NCBI RefSeq assembly: GCF_000621705.1
Contig: NZ_JHXO01000011.1
Span: forward strand, 186,001 to 250,000
Origin: Prolixibacter bellariivorans ATCC BAA-1284
GTDB lineage: Bacteria > Bacteroidota > Bacteroidia > Bacteroidales > Prolixibacteraceae
Direction: 5' to 3'
Length of the DNA stretch: 64,000 nt
In this document: one piece after another, positions 43,809-53,600 of the stretch
Layout of the letters: each line of letters begins with the position of its first letter
Position numbering within the stretch: the first letter of the stretch is position 1
Made by a program: the position numbers and the translations under genes
The notes under the pieces: model-generated
What the model was told of the DNA's origin: nothing
Databases searched by the model: none
Seen by the model: the letters and a program-made list of their open reading frames with translations, nothing else

Positions 43809-45635
43809 TTATTTATATTTCTCTTCCATCTTTTTGTAGAAATCGCGAAGAACAAAAAAAGCTTTTTTCTTCGTACCGTTTTGGCCGATGAGTCCTTTCC
43901 TGTTCCATCCATCCTGGATGACCGGGAGCACACGCCTTGGCGAACGGAAATCACACAAAATCCATGGCGTAACACCCCGGAATTGTGGTATTTTCATTAG
44001 CATGGGAAGGGTGTGTTTGTAGATACTTTCCTGGTATTCTTCGGTCCAGCGCGTGAGCGAATCGCCATGCAAGCCTTGCAGTGCACCGCCGCCAAACTCA
44101 CTAATCATTACCGGCTTGTTGTATTTGATGATCCAGTTGATGCTATCACATTTTTCCGGCAGACCATCATACCAGCCTACGTATTCATTGAAATTGACAA
44201 TGTCGACATATTTCGCAAAAGGATCTTCCACGATTCGGTCATTGGGATTACTGTCTCTGTGAACCTCCAGAGCGGCGGAAATTAATCTTGTACTATCCAT
44301 GCCGCGGGCGTGCATCACCAGTTTGTGCAGGAAGTTTGTGCGAGCATCGCTGACCGGTGTTTCATTGGCCATCGACCAGATGATGACGGAAGCCCGGTTT
44401 TTATCACGGGTAATCAAATCGGTGAGCTGATGTTCGGCATTCTTGTAAGTGTCGGGATTGTTCCAGTCAATGGTCCAGTAAACCGGATTTTCTTCCCAAA
44501 CCAAAATACCCATTTTATCGGCCAGCCTGATCATATTTTCGGCATGTGGATAATGTGCCAGGCGAACATAGTTACATCCCAGTTCTTTGGCCCAGTTGAG
44601 CAACGTTTGTGCATCGGATTCGGAATAAGCTCTTCCGCCTCTCATCGGCATTTCTTCGTGGATGGAAATACCTCGGAGGAAGACCGATTTTCCGTTGAGC
44701 AGAATGTCCGTTCCTTTGGTTTCGATACTTCGGAAACCGATAGGTTCTGAAACGCTTTGACCTGCATTCGAAACCGTAACTGTATAGAGTTTTGGATTCT
44801 TCGGTGACCAGAGCTCAGCTTTCTTCAATTGAAAATCAACAGCAGCTTTCCCGTTTTCGTCCGTCGTAAAGGTTTTATTGATTTTCAGTTCGGGAATGCT
44901 GACCTGAACCGTTTGGTTGGCTGCATTCGGGCCGTTTAATTGTACATAGCCAGCGACTTCGTTTTGCGAACCTTTCTCGAGCTGAATATTGTAATCGGAA
45001 ATGAAGGTTTGCGGTACTTCCACCACGTCCACATTGCGGGTGATGCCGCCGTAATTCCACCAATCGGTATTCAATGTGGGAACGCCTTCTTTGTGGCGCT
45101 TATTGTCGACCTTAACCACCAGCGAATTCTTCCCGTTTTCTTTCAGCAAGTCGGTGATTTCGTAGTTAAAAGGAGTGAAACCACCAATGTGTTTGCCCAG
45201 TTTCTTCCCGTTCAGGTAAACATCGGATTCGTAATTGATTGCTCCGAAATGAATAAAAACGCGGTCATTCGGATTGCTTTTGGTGTACGTGAACAGACGT
45301 CGATACCAGATGGTGCCTTCGTAGTAAAGCAACTTCTCATCCTGCGAGTTCCAGTCGCCGGGAACCATCAGTGTCGGACTTTTGTCAAAATTGTACTCAA
45401 TGAGCTGCGTTTTATCCGTTTGGTGTTGGTCAAGGAAGAAACCTCCGGTGGGATGTGGATTGGCATCGTACGGTTTGTAGCGGTAATCATAATAACCGAC
45501 TTCATAAGGATCGATAATGTAATGCCATTTCCCGTTAAGGGTAAGCGTATTACGACCTGGAATATTGGTGATGACGGTTTGAGCCTGTGCCTGTGCGACC
45601 CAAATCAGGCAAAGCAGTAGTGTTAACTTTTTCAT
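43809..45635 (-). CDS. GH2 beta-glycosidase (beta-glucuronidase/beta-galactosidase-type), exported
   Basis: The 608-residue enzyme has a signal peptide (to about residue 19, AQAQ), a jelly-roll (about 30-205), an Ig-like domain (about 210-300) and a TIM barrel. Acid/base is Glu425 after Asn424 in SMANET, and the nucleophile is Glu513 in MISEFGGG. It is shorter than typical beta-galactosidases and near beta-glucuronidase length. The NRKG after the barrel fits the N-x-K motif used to flag glucuronidases, but the GH2 at 6086 has NQKG too, so this does not decide. It is a single-gene unit. Confidence 0.88.
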   Translation of the reverse strand: MKKLTLLLCLIWVAQAQAQTVITNIPGRNTLTLNGKWHYIIDPYEVGYYDYRYKPYDANPHPTGGFFLDQHQTDKTQLIEYNFDKSPTLMVPGDWNSQDEKLLYYEGTIWYRRLFTYTKSNPNDRVFIHFGAINYESDVYLNGKKLGKHIGGFTPFNYEITDLLKENGKNSLVVKVDNKRHKEGVPTLNTDWWNYGGITRNVDVVEVPQTFISDYNIQLEKGSQNEVAGYVQLNGPNAANQTVQVSIPELKINKTFTTDENGKAAVDFQLKKAELWSPKNPKLYTVTVSNAGQSVSEPIGFRSIETKGTDILLNGKSVFLRGISIHEEMPMRGGRAYSESDAQTLLNWAKELGCNYVRLAHYPHAENMIRLADKMGILVWEENPVYWTIDWNNPDTYKNAEHQLTDLITRDKNRASVIIWSMANETPVSDARTNFLHKLVMHARGMDSTRLISAALEVHRDSNPNDRIVEDPFAKYVDIVNFNEYVGWYDGLPEKCDSINWIIKYNKPVMISEFGGGALQGLHGDSLTRWTEEYQESIYKHTLPMLMKIPQFRGVTPWILCDFRSPRRVLPVIQDGWNRKGLIGQNGTKKKAFFVLRDFYKKMEEKYK

Positions 45636-45675
45636 TGTATGGGTATTATTGGTTTATTTCGGTTTTTATCCGGGG

Positions 45676-45739
45676 CTTTCTGAAAAAAAGACGCACACCC
45701 GTTGGCGTTACCGGTAAAGCTAATCGTTTTTTCAGAAAG
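45676..45739. repeat. 13 bp inverted repeat in the divergent promoter region
   Basis: CTTTCTGAAAAAA (45676-45688) and TTTTTTCAGAAAG (45727-45739) are perfect inverted repeats 38 nt apart, 41 bp before the GH2 start. It could be an operator or a leader hairpin of GH2. The rest of the 293 bp spacer shows only the promoter box listed below. Confidence 0.55.
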
Positions 45740-45893
45740 AACATAAAAAACGCTAGGTAGAGGGTAACGGATTTATGCTTTGGCAGGAAAGGTTTTCCTT
45801 TTATTGTTTCGTTAATATTTTATGATAGAGTAAACTGAAAGGCCCTTTAGTGGGTTTACATGTGGAAATTCTTTAGAATAATTCTATAAAAAG

Positions 45894-45901
45894 TATATTT
45901 G
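45894..45901 (+). promoter_or_regulatory. -7 promoter box of the DUF819 gene
   Basis: TATATTTG is a perfect TAnnTTTG box 27 bp before the ATG at 45929; the upstream -33 region (CTTTAG) is weak. Confidence 0.55.
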
Positions 45902-45928
45902 CTTTTTCGAAATTAAAACTGATTCAAT

Positions 45929-47095
45929 ATGTCATTAATAGCCCCCGGAGATCATCTGGTTTTGTTTTCCCTTATAACCGGGGCTGCAGCCTTAGGGATG
46001 TGGTCGGAACATAAAAAGTGGTTTGGTAAAGTATCCGGAATTCTGGTTACTGTTTTGCTGATGTCTCTCTTGTCGATGTTAAATATCGTTCCGCCGGCAT
46101 CAAGTACGAGAGTACAGGTGCCTGTTTATGACCTGATTTTTAAGTATTTTGTTCCGATCTCCATTCCGATGATGTTGATGGGGTCGAATATTATGCGTAC
46201 CATCCGCGAAGGCGGAAAATTGCTGATTGCCTACATTATTGGAGCCATTGGTGTCGTGCTGGGGAGCTTTTTAGCTTTTTCTCTGATTCACCTTGGGCCG
46301 GACTCTGGCAAAATGGCCGGTGTAATTGCCTCGACACTGATTGGGGGAAGCATGAACTTCGTTGCGACCGGAGAAGCGTTGCAAATCACTACCCATCCGC
46401 TGTTTTCGGCTACCATTGCGGTTGACAACTTTGCAGCCAGCCTGTTCATCCTGTTGCTTTTTATGCTACCGGGGATTAAGTTCCTGGCGCGCTTTTTTGC
46501 CAAGCCCAAAGCCGAAAACAAGGTAGAAGCAGTAGTACAGGAACACGAAAAATCGCAGCCCATTACCATGGAGCGCATGGGACTGACGCTGGTTATCGCA
46601 GTAGCCATTGCGGCATCAGGTGCCTGGTTAGGTGATTGGTTGCAGTCGGTTTTTCACACGCAAATGGATTTGAGCATTCTTATCATTACGCTCGTTTCGG
46701 TGCTGGTGGCCAATCTCTTTCCCAAACGTCTCAAACCGCTTGAAGACACTGCTTTTTCGGTGGGACTATGGATGATGTACATCTTTTTGGCGGCCATTGG
46801 TGCGGCAACCAACATGGCTGATATTTTGCATATCGGTCCGGCGATACTTGGATTCTACCTCGTCATTCTGTTCTTCCACCTCATCTTTTTAATCGCGTTG
46901 GCAAAGATTTTCAAACTGGATATCTACGAAGTCATGATATCATCGGCGGCCAACGTAATGGGGCCTTCGGTGGCAGCACCGATGGCGGCTTCGCTCGGGC
47001 AGAAGAAATTGATTACCCCGGGGATTCTCGTTGGAATTCTGGGTTATGTTATCGGAACCTTCATCGGAGTTTCCATCGCGTTAGCGCTGAGCTAA
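45929..47095 (+). CDS. DUF819 (YjcL-like) polytopic membrane protein
   Basis: The 388-residue protein has about 10-11 TM segments and a short cytosolic stretch in the middle (KPKAENKVEAVVQEHEKSQ). Segments GGSMNFVATGEAL and SSAANVMGPSVAAPMAASLG are two similar half-repeats, as in inverted-repeat transporters; DUF819 is related to such carriers. Substrate unknown. It has its own promoter-like box and ends at an inverted-repeat element. Confidence 0.82.
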   Translation: MSLIAPGDHLVLFSLITGAAALGMWSEHKKWFGKVSGILVTVLLMSLLSMLNIVPPASSTRVQVPVYDLIFKYFVPISIPMMLMGSNIMRTIREGGKLLIAYIIGAIGVVLGSFLAFSLIHLGPDSGKMAGVIASTLIGGSMNFVATGEALQITTHPLFSATIAVDNFAASLFILLLFMLPGIKFLARFFAKPKAENKVEAVVQEHEKSQPITMERMGLTLVIAVAIAASGAWLGDWLQSVFHTQMDLSILIITLVSVLVANLFPKRLKPLEDTAFSVGLWMMYIFLAAIGAATNMADILHIGPAILGFYLVILFFHLIFLIALAKIFKLDIYEVMISSAANVMGPSVAAPMAASLGQKKLITPGILVGILGYVIGTFIGVSIALALS

Positions 47096-47115
47096 AGTGG
47101 AAGCACCTAAATTGT

Positions 47116-47255
47116 TTGTATGAAACTCAATTGAGAGAAGATTTTTCAGTATTCACCCCGCCCCTAAAGGGTGAATACTGAAAAATCAAGTTTTCCCTTT
47201 AGGGAAGACAGGGGAAAGGAACTTGATTTTTTTTGGGGGGGATAGTTTCATACAA
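47116..47255. mobile_element. 140 bp MITE-like element with 12 bp terminal inverted repeats
   Basis: TTGTATGAAACT (47116-47127) and AGTTTCATACAA (47244-47255) are perfect terminal inverted repeats. Inside is a perfect 19 bp stem (47140-47158 with 47169-47187) and a second stem, ATCAAGTT with AACTTGAT plus TTTCCC/GGGGAAA. There is no coding capacity. It fills the spacer between the convergent DUF819 and PPK2 genes, whose transcripts it may also end. No target-site duplication was seen; a MITE is inference. Confidence 0.6.
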
Positions 47256-47261
47256 CCGGCC

Positions 47262-48107
47262 TTAATAGATCTCGGGTACGAAAGTCTGGTCGGTAATCGG
47301 GGGGCGTACGTAGTTATCCTTCTCGATGCGTGGCGGCAGTTCGATGGGCTCAGGCGTTAAATCCTTGTAAGGGATTTTGGATAACAAGTGATTGATACAG
47401 TTGAGCCGTGCTCTTCGTTTGTTGTCAGCCGGAACCACGTACCACGGTGCCTGTTTGATGTCGGTGTATCCAAACATTTCGTCTTTGGCGCGGGAGTATT
47501 CTACCCATTTTTCTCGTGAAGCCAAATCCATGGGGCTGAGTTTCCATCGCTTGGTCGGATCGTCGAGGCGGGCCTGGAAACGTAGTTCCTGTTCTTCGTC
47601 GGAAACGGAAAACCAGTATTTGATGAGAATGATGCCGGAGCGAACCAGCATGCGCTCGAATTCCGGACAACTCCGCATGAACTCGTCGTATTCTTCATCA
47701 CTACAGAAACCCATTACACGCTCTACACCGGCACGGTTGTACCAGCTGCGGTCGAACAGCACCATCTCACCTCCGGCCGGCAATTCGGTAACATAACGCT
47801 GGAAATACCATTGCGTTCGTTGGCGCTCGGTTGGAGTGCCTAAAGCAACAACCCGACAGATACGGGGATTGAGTGGCTCCATGATGCGCTTGATGACGCC
47901 GCCTTTCCCGGCAGCATCGCGGCCTTCGAAGATGACCACGACTTTTAACTGCTCCTTTTTCACCCACTCCTGCAACTTCACCAGCTCGATTTGCATTTTA
48001 CGCAGCTCCTTGTTGTATAGCTTCTTTCCTAAACGGCGTTTGTCTTTCTTTTCGGGTTCGATATGATCCGGTGATTTGTGGTGTTTCTTGGTTTTGTTTT
48101 TACTCAT
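47262..48107 (-). CDS. ppk2: Polyphosphate kinase 2 (PPK2) family protein
   Basis: The 281-residue protein has a Lys-rich N-terminal tail (about 1-35) and one P-loop kinase domain: Walker A GRDAAGKGG, Walker B and lid FDRSWYNRAGVERVMGF, and FWFSVSDEEQ-like lid helix residues. PPK2 transfers phosphate between polyphosphate and nucleotides in the cytoplasm; one domain suggests class I or III, and direction (NDP or NMP) cannot be told. It is a single-gene unit. Confidence 0.94.
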   Translation of the reverse strand: MSKNKTKKHHKSPDHIEPEKKDKRRLGKKLYNKELRKMQIELVKLQEWVKKEQLKVVVIFEGRDAAGKGGVIKRIMEPLNPRICRVVALGTPTERQRTQWYFQRYVTELPAGGEMVLFDRSWYNRAGVERVMGFCSDEEYDEFMRSCPEFERMLVRSGIILIKYWFSVSDEEQELRFQARLDDPTKRWKLSPMDLASREKWVEYSRAKDEMFGYTDIKQAPWYVVPADNKRRARLNCINHLLSKIPYKDLTPEPIELPPRIEKDNYVRPPITDQTFVPEIY

Positions 48108-48223
48108 CGTAATGGAGTTTTAGAATTTACGGCAGGAATGGATGGTTTGAATCTCTTTAAAATTAAGTGATTCCATTTGGTTTTGCAACAAGAGAGCTTC
48201 CCGGTAACGGTTGGTCTAAGACC

Positions 48224-48259
48224 GAAAAAACCTGACTGCTTTGGGGATAGCAGTCAGGT
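48224..48259 (-). terminator. Intrinsic terminator of the redoxin gene at 48269
   Basis: ACCTGACTGCT (48230-48240) and AGCAGTCAGGT (48249-48259) form an 11 bp perfect stem; the minus strand continues with TTTTTT. Confidence 0.9.
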
Positions 48260-48268
48260 AGTGTTTTA

Positions 48269-48979
48269 TTATTGGTTGTCAATCATGTCTTCGAGTACCT
48301 TTTCCAGGTAACTGTAGCTTGGTCGGTCGATGGTATTTTGACTGACGTATTTGAATTGAACGACACCGTTTTTATCGATGATGAAGACACACGGAATGGC
48401 TTGCGGTGCGTTTCCTCCGTCCCATTTGGGATCGTATAAGCCCAATTCATCCGTGAGTTTGTGATTGGCATCGGCGATAATGGTAATAGGCGTTTTCAGG
48501 TTTTCGGGTTTGATGGTGTGGTCCTTCGGAAACATCTTGCGTGCTGTTTGCATCCACCGTTTCCGTCCTTCCGATAGCTTGGTTGTGTCGGCAGGGTATT
48601 TCCATTGTTCCACTACTTTCATTTGTTGCGGGATGGTGGCCACCCATTGGGCGACGGTATCTTTTCCGTAAGGAAGCACAAAAGCTACTTTTAAATTGTG
48701 CTTTTCTTCCAGCTGGTTGAGCTTGTCGAAATCAATCATCTCCATGTAGTTGTACTGACAGATGTTACACCAGTGGTTGGGCGCAACCAGACCGCGGTTA
48801 AAAATCAGCATCACATTTTTGCCTTTGTACTTGCTGAGGTCGAACTCGCCTCCCTGGTATACCTGGGCTTTGAATTCGGGCATTTCCTGTCCAACAGTTA
48901 CCCCTTTCATTTGTCCGAAAGTCAGGAGGGTGCTGCCCAGCAGCAGGGCAATCAGTAAAACGGATGTTTTTGTTTTCAT
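48269..48979 (-). CDS. Exported redoxin (AhpC/TSA-fold) family protein
   Basis: There are 236 residues with a signal peptide (to about residue 22, TFGQ). The redoxin domain has GQEMPEFKA at its start, HWCNICQYN with a CxxC pair in the active-site position, and QAIPCVFIIDKNG near the cis-Pro, with another Cys. A periplasmic thiol-dependent peroxidase or reductase is likely. It is a third exported thioredoxin-fold protein in the window and is terminated on its own. Confidence 0.82.
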   Translation of the reverse strand: MKTKTSVLLIALLLGSTLLTFGQMKGVTVGQEMPEFKAQVYQGGEFDLSKYKGKNVMLIFNRGLVAPNHWCNICQYNYMEMIDFDKLNQLEEKHNLKVAFVLPYGKDTVAQWVATIPQQMKVVEQWKYPADTTKLSEGRKRWMQTARKMFPKDHTIKPENLKTPITIIADANHKLTDELGLYDPKWDGGNAPQAIPCVFIIDKNGVVQFKYVSQNTIDRPSYSYLEKVLEDMIDNQ

Positions 48980-49092
48980 ATCGTATATAGGTTTGATGTT
49001 TCGATATCAGTGTTTGCAGCTAATGGTGCCGATTAAAGTTAAGAGGTTTTTTTTAATGAATAATTAGTAATGAGAAAATAGGGAAGAGAGGT

Positions 49093-49148
49093 TGGGCTAA
49101 AGCCCATTGTGTGGGCGAGAATTTCAATCCCATGGCTTCAGCCATGGG
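49093..49148. repeat. REP-like palindrome pair
   Basis: TGGGCTAAAGCCCA (49093-49106) and CCCATGGCT-TC-AGCCATGGG (49129-49148) are two perfect small palindromes in a 56 bp block, flanked by AATTTCAAT and CAATTTGAAA. The layout is that of REP/BIME repeats mobilised by RAYT transposases. Only one copy is in the window, so the repeat status is inferred. Confidence 0.5.
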
Positions 49149-49159
49149 CAATTTGAAAC

Positions 49160-49182
49160 AAAAAAAGCCCCATCACTGAGGC
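49160..49182 (-). terminator. Intrinsic terminator of the GH27 gene
   Basis: On the minus strand GCCTCA pairs with TGGGGC around GTGA, followed by seven T. Confidence 0.7.
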
Positions 49183-49192
49183 ATGTTTTATT

Positions 49193-50392
49193 CTATTTCT
49201 TTTCTGGTGTTAACCTAAGCATCAACACGCCATGTGCGGGGATGTCGGCGGTGAGATTTTTGCTCGTGTTGCCAATATCCTTGTGTTGCCACAGGTCGCG
49301 CAAGTCATATTTTGTGTTGTGAAATGTAACGTGGTGGTCTTTGTGGCTGATCCCGACCTTTTTCCAATCGTAATTGAGTTTCCATGGTTCATCGGCACGG
49401 TTGAGGAAACAAACGGCCAGTTCATCGTTTTCGAGGAATTTCACCCAAATCTCCTGGTCGCCATAGTCGATGAAACGGAAACCTTGTTCGCCCAGCTCAT
49501 CCTGGTCAACCTGAATCACATCTTCGTTGGTCAGTATTTTTTGTGTTTCGTCGTCCATGGTGCGGAGGTCGTTACCGGCCATCAGCGGGGCGGCCATCAT
49601 ACACCACATGCTGAAGTGGGTTTTGTATTCGGTGTCGGTCATACCACCGTTGCCTACTTCCAGCATGTCGGGATCGTTCCAGTGTCCCGGTCCGGCATAC
49701 GACCAGAGGTTGGCATTCAGGTCGATGATGTCGAGCACGCCTTTTCCGCCCCAGTTAATGGCGCCTTTGAAGGAGTCGAAAATGTCGCCGGTGGTTCGCC
49801 ACAGGTTCCCAATACCTTTTCCCCATTCCCATGGTTTATTGGAACCCCATTCGCATATGCTGAACACGATGGGACGTCCGCTGGCTTTTAGTGCGTCGCT
49901 CATAGTTTTGTAGGCGGCTTTTGCATTTTGTCCTTCGTTGTAACACCAGTCATACTTCAGGTAATCGACCCCCCAGGCAGCATACTGGCGGGCATCCTGG
50001 AACTGGTATCCACGGCTTCCGGGACGTTGCTGACAGGTCATGGAGCCAGCGCAGGAGTAAATCCCGAATTTTAAGCCTTTGGAATGAATGTAATCGGCCA
50101 GCGCCTTTATTCCGGAAGGAAAACGTGTGGGGTCGGGGATGATATTACCGGCACTGTCGCGGCTTACCTGCCAACAGTCGTCAATCACAATATATTGGTA
50201 ACCTGCATCAGCCATGCCACTATTAACCATGGCGTCAGCCATTTCCTTGATGAGTTTTTCGCTGACGTTGCAGCCAAACTTGTTCCAGCTGTTCCAACCC
50301 ATTGGTGGCGTAGGTGCCAGTATTTCCGTTTTTTGTGCAAACAGTTGAGTGCTGAATAGTACGAGTAAAAAGAGTGTTGTTAGTTTTTTCAT
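49193..50392 (-). CDS. GH27 alpha-galactosidase, exported
   Basis: The ATG at 50392 (MKKLTTLFLLVLFSTQLFAQ) is used; a GTG one codon earlier is unlikely. The 399-residue product starts its TIM barrel with PPMGWNSWN, has YIVIDDCWQ, the nucleophile Asp148 in YLKYDWC and the acid/base Asp203 in RTTGDIFDS, so it should be active. The C-terminal part is the usual antiparallel beta domain. It removes terminal alpha-galactose. It is divergent from the HTCS gene with 270 bp between; with GH130 in the third locus a galactomannan role is possible. Confidence 0.94.
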   Translation of the reverse strand: MKKLTTLFLLVLFSTQLFAQKTEILAPTPPMGWNSWNKFGCNVSEKLIKEMADAMVNSGMADAGYQYIVIDDCWQVSRDSAGNIIPDPTRFPSGIKALADYIHSKGLKFGIYSCAGSMTCQQRPGSRGYQFQDARQYAAWGVDYLKYDWCYNEGQNAKAAYKTMSDALKASGRPIVFSICEWGSNKPWEWGKGIGNLWRTTGDIFDSFKGAINWGGKGVLDIIDLNANLWSYAGPGHWNDPDMLEVGNGGMTDTEYKTHFSMWCMMAAPLMAGNDLRTMDDETQKILTNEDVIQVDQDELGEQGFRFIDYGDQEIWVKFLENDELAVCFLNRADEPWKLNYDWKKVGISHKDHHVTFHNTKYDLRDLWQHKDIGNTSKNLTADIPAHGVLMLRLTPEKK

Positions 50393-50605
50393 CACTTATG
50401 CGTGTTAGGTTGATATTGTGTTATAGACTTTCGACTGAAAGTAAGCGTTCGGGATTTTTCCAGTGGTCGGTTTTTATGTGATTTGATTTGGCTTTCCGAA
50501 AATAATGATAATGTAGTTAAATCGGTTGAGTTAGAGTGGAAATTGTCGGATTGACACTAAGCTTTTTTGACTTTCGTTAGGGCGATAATGGCGGATTTCC
50601 TGTAC

Positions 50606-50633
50606 TTGTTCACTAAAATTAACCGTATCTTCG
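50606..50633 (+). promoter_or_regulatory. Candidate promoter of the HTCS gene
   Basis: TTG at 50606-50608 and TATCTTCG at 50626-50633 (one base from TAnnTTTG) are 17 nt apart, about 29 bp before the ATG at 50662. Confidence 0.4.
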
Positions 50634-50661
50634 AGGTGTGCTTTTGTATCAATGGGGAAAA

Positions 50662-53600
50662 ATGAACTTGAGAATTACTTGCTTTTTTTTCGCTTTTCTT
50701 TTTCTGAATCTCTTAGGCCGTACCATGGCTGACGAGCGGCAGTTTGAAATCCGGCCGTTGACCAATTCAAACGGGTTATCGAACAGCTCGGTAAATGCCA
50801 TTTTTCAGGATTCGGATCATGTGCTATGGATTGGTACCTGGGACGGACTGAACCGGTATGACGGGCATGCTATTCAGATTTTCAGGCCCGAGCCGGATAA
50901 TCCCAATAGCCTGAGTAACCAGGTAATCCTGAAAATAGAGGAAGGTAAAGATGGGGATCTCTGGATACTTACGATGCATGGCATTAACCGGCTGAATCCT
51001 TATACAAAACAGATTAAACGTTATTTTTTCGGCCGCGAAGAGAAGGCTCCGTTAACCGAATCGGAGTTTCACCTGGCCGTGGATCAGCAGCGCAACGTAT
51101 TTTTTGAGGCAAAGGATTGGGGATTGGGGTATTATGCTAATGATTCTGTCCAGCGGTTTCCTTCCGGCGATTTGCCTTCCCTTGCGGTGAAGAAAATCAG
51201 TTTTTCTCCATTGAATACACTCCTGATCCAATATGCCAATGGCGATTTAGCGGACGTTAGTCTGCAACATGGCGCTGACGGTACAATAACCATTGTAGGA
51301 TATAAAAAGATTGGGCAAAATGTCCGGGATTTCATTAATGAATCGGATGATAAACTTCTGATTCTGACGAATGACGGCCGTCTGGCTTTTTACCAGTTTA
51401 GCACCGGGAAGACGGAGACCACCCGGTTTACGGGTATCCAAAAACTCATTGGGAGAACCAGCCTCGGGGTGTTGCTTGCAGGGGAAAAAGAGCATTTTAT
51501 TTTGACCCCCAACGGACAGATTGAGCGGAATTCGTGGCTCGGGCACATCAACAGCCGGAAATTATCAACCGTTTTCGAAGGCAACGAAGGGGTTGTTTGG
51601 ATAGGAACTGATGGTGATGGCATTTATAAACTATTTCCAAGGCACAAGTTGTTCCATTCGGTTACCCAGACACAGATTGAAGCTCTTCGTGGTGGTAATG
51701 TCCGCGCATTTAGCCTGGCGCCCGACAGCGCTTTGTGGGTCGGGACGAAAGGACAGGGGCTGTTCCGCTTTTCACCTCATTTCTATTTGAACGGCCCGGA
51801 GGAGAATATTCCGGTAGATAACTTTTATTCGGCTAATTCGTCGCTGAATAATTCAGTCTTTTCGCTCTTTTGCGGGAAGGACAGTCTGATGTTTATCGGG
51901 ACCGATGGCGAAGGACTTTCGGTTTACGATCTTCGGTATCATCGGGTGGTGGACTGGCAGAGTATTGAAGGAACAGCGAATTATGCGCCGTTTCGTTCGG
52001 TGTATGCAATATACCAGGATGCACAAGGTTTCATCTGGTTGGGAACAAACGGATACGGGATGTTCCGGTTACGGATGGAACGGGACGGGCGGAAACTGAA
52101 ACTGACTAACTTTAAACAATACGAAGCCAACGAGAATCTTGCCGGAAAGCTGAGTAGTAATATCATCTTTTCCATCATCCCGGAAAACGATCATGAATTA
52201 TGGATTGGTACCCGCCTGGGCGGACTGAATTTGTTTGATAAAGGGTCGGAAACGTTTCGTGTTTTTCGGAAAGAACCGGCGGACTCACTGAGTTTGAGCA
52301 GCGATGATATTCTTTGCCTGTACAAGGATACATTGAAACGTTTGTGGATTGGGACCAGCCTTGGACTGAATTACCTGGAGACCAATAAGCTTTCTGACCA
52401 TCCCGCTTTTCATAGTTTTACCACAAACGATGGGTTGCCCAACAACACCATTCACGGTATGGTCTGCGATCATGCCGGAAATCTATGGGTGAGCACCAAT
52501 CTGGGACTTTCTCAGTTTAACGTAGAGAACCACCGCTTCCGTAATTTTACCGAGGAGGACGGTCTGCAAAATAATGAGTTTGCCGATGGCGCTTTCTTTC
52601 GCGATAACCAGACCGGGTATATTTTTATGGGCGGTAACAGCGGGTTTAACTATTTCCGTTCGTCCGATATCGGCGAGTACACTTACATCCCGAACATTGC
52701 TGTTAGTGCCATTAAAGGACAGAACGACGATCAGCCTTATTATCCTTCATTCGTGGTAACGCCTGAGTTACGGAATCCTCCCCATGTCAAGTTGAAATAT
52801 GATCAAAACTTCTTCGATATTACGCTGGCCGCGCTAAGCTTCATTAACAGCGAGAAATGCCAGTATGCATACTATTTGGAGAATTTCGATAAGCAATGGA
52901 ATAATATCCAAACCCGGCGGGTGATTTCGTTTACGAACGTGCCTCCGGGAAAATATACCCTGTGGCTGAAGTGGTCGAATAGCGATGGTATCTGGAGTCC
53001 ACCGGTTCATGCCATCGATTTTCAAATCAAACCGATCTTTTGGGAGTCGGCGTGGGCCATTGGTATCTATGTATTGCTGACCTTGTTTTTCCTGCTGTTT
53101 GTGCAGAATTACTGGAAGAAGCAGCAACTGCTAAAACAGAATATCGAACTTCGGAAGCGGGAAGAGGCACTGCACCAGAACAAGCTGACCTTTTTTACCA
53201 ATATCGCTCATGAGTTACAAACGCCTTTGACCCTGATTGTCGGGCCATCGCAAAAGCTGGCCGACGATCCGGGTATCGATCAGGAGAGGCAGAAGTTTGT
53301 CCGGATGATACAGCGAAACACGAACCGTTTGTTGTTCCTCATTCAGCAATTGATGGAGTTTCGCAAAGCGGAATACGGGCATCTGGAAATGGAAAAGATG
53401 TATTTCAATCTGGTGAACCTGGTGGAGCAAATCGCCGAGCTATTCGACGACTGGGCTATTCAGAACCAAATTGATTACACGATCGATTCTCCTTCGGAAA
53501 TTCCCGGTTGGTTCGATCAGGATAAGATTGAGAAAATCATTTTCAACTTGTTGTCGAACGCCTTTAAATATACACCTAAAGGCGGTAATATCAAGTTGAA

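Noticed and set aside
44940-45620. 226-codon plus-strand ORF opposite the GH2 gene
   Set aside because: It is a shadow frame of the GH2 coding sequence with no recognisable features.
43809-45635. Firm call of beta-glucuronidase from the N-x-K motif
   Set aside because: The GH2 at 6086 has the same N-x-K-G pattern, so the motif does not decide here.
49232-49891. 219-codon plus-strand ORF opposite the GH27 gene
   Set aside because: It is a mirror of the coding strand; GH27 catalytic motifs are intact on the minus strand.
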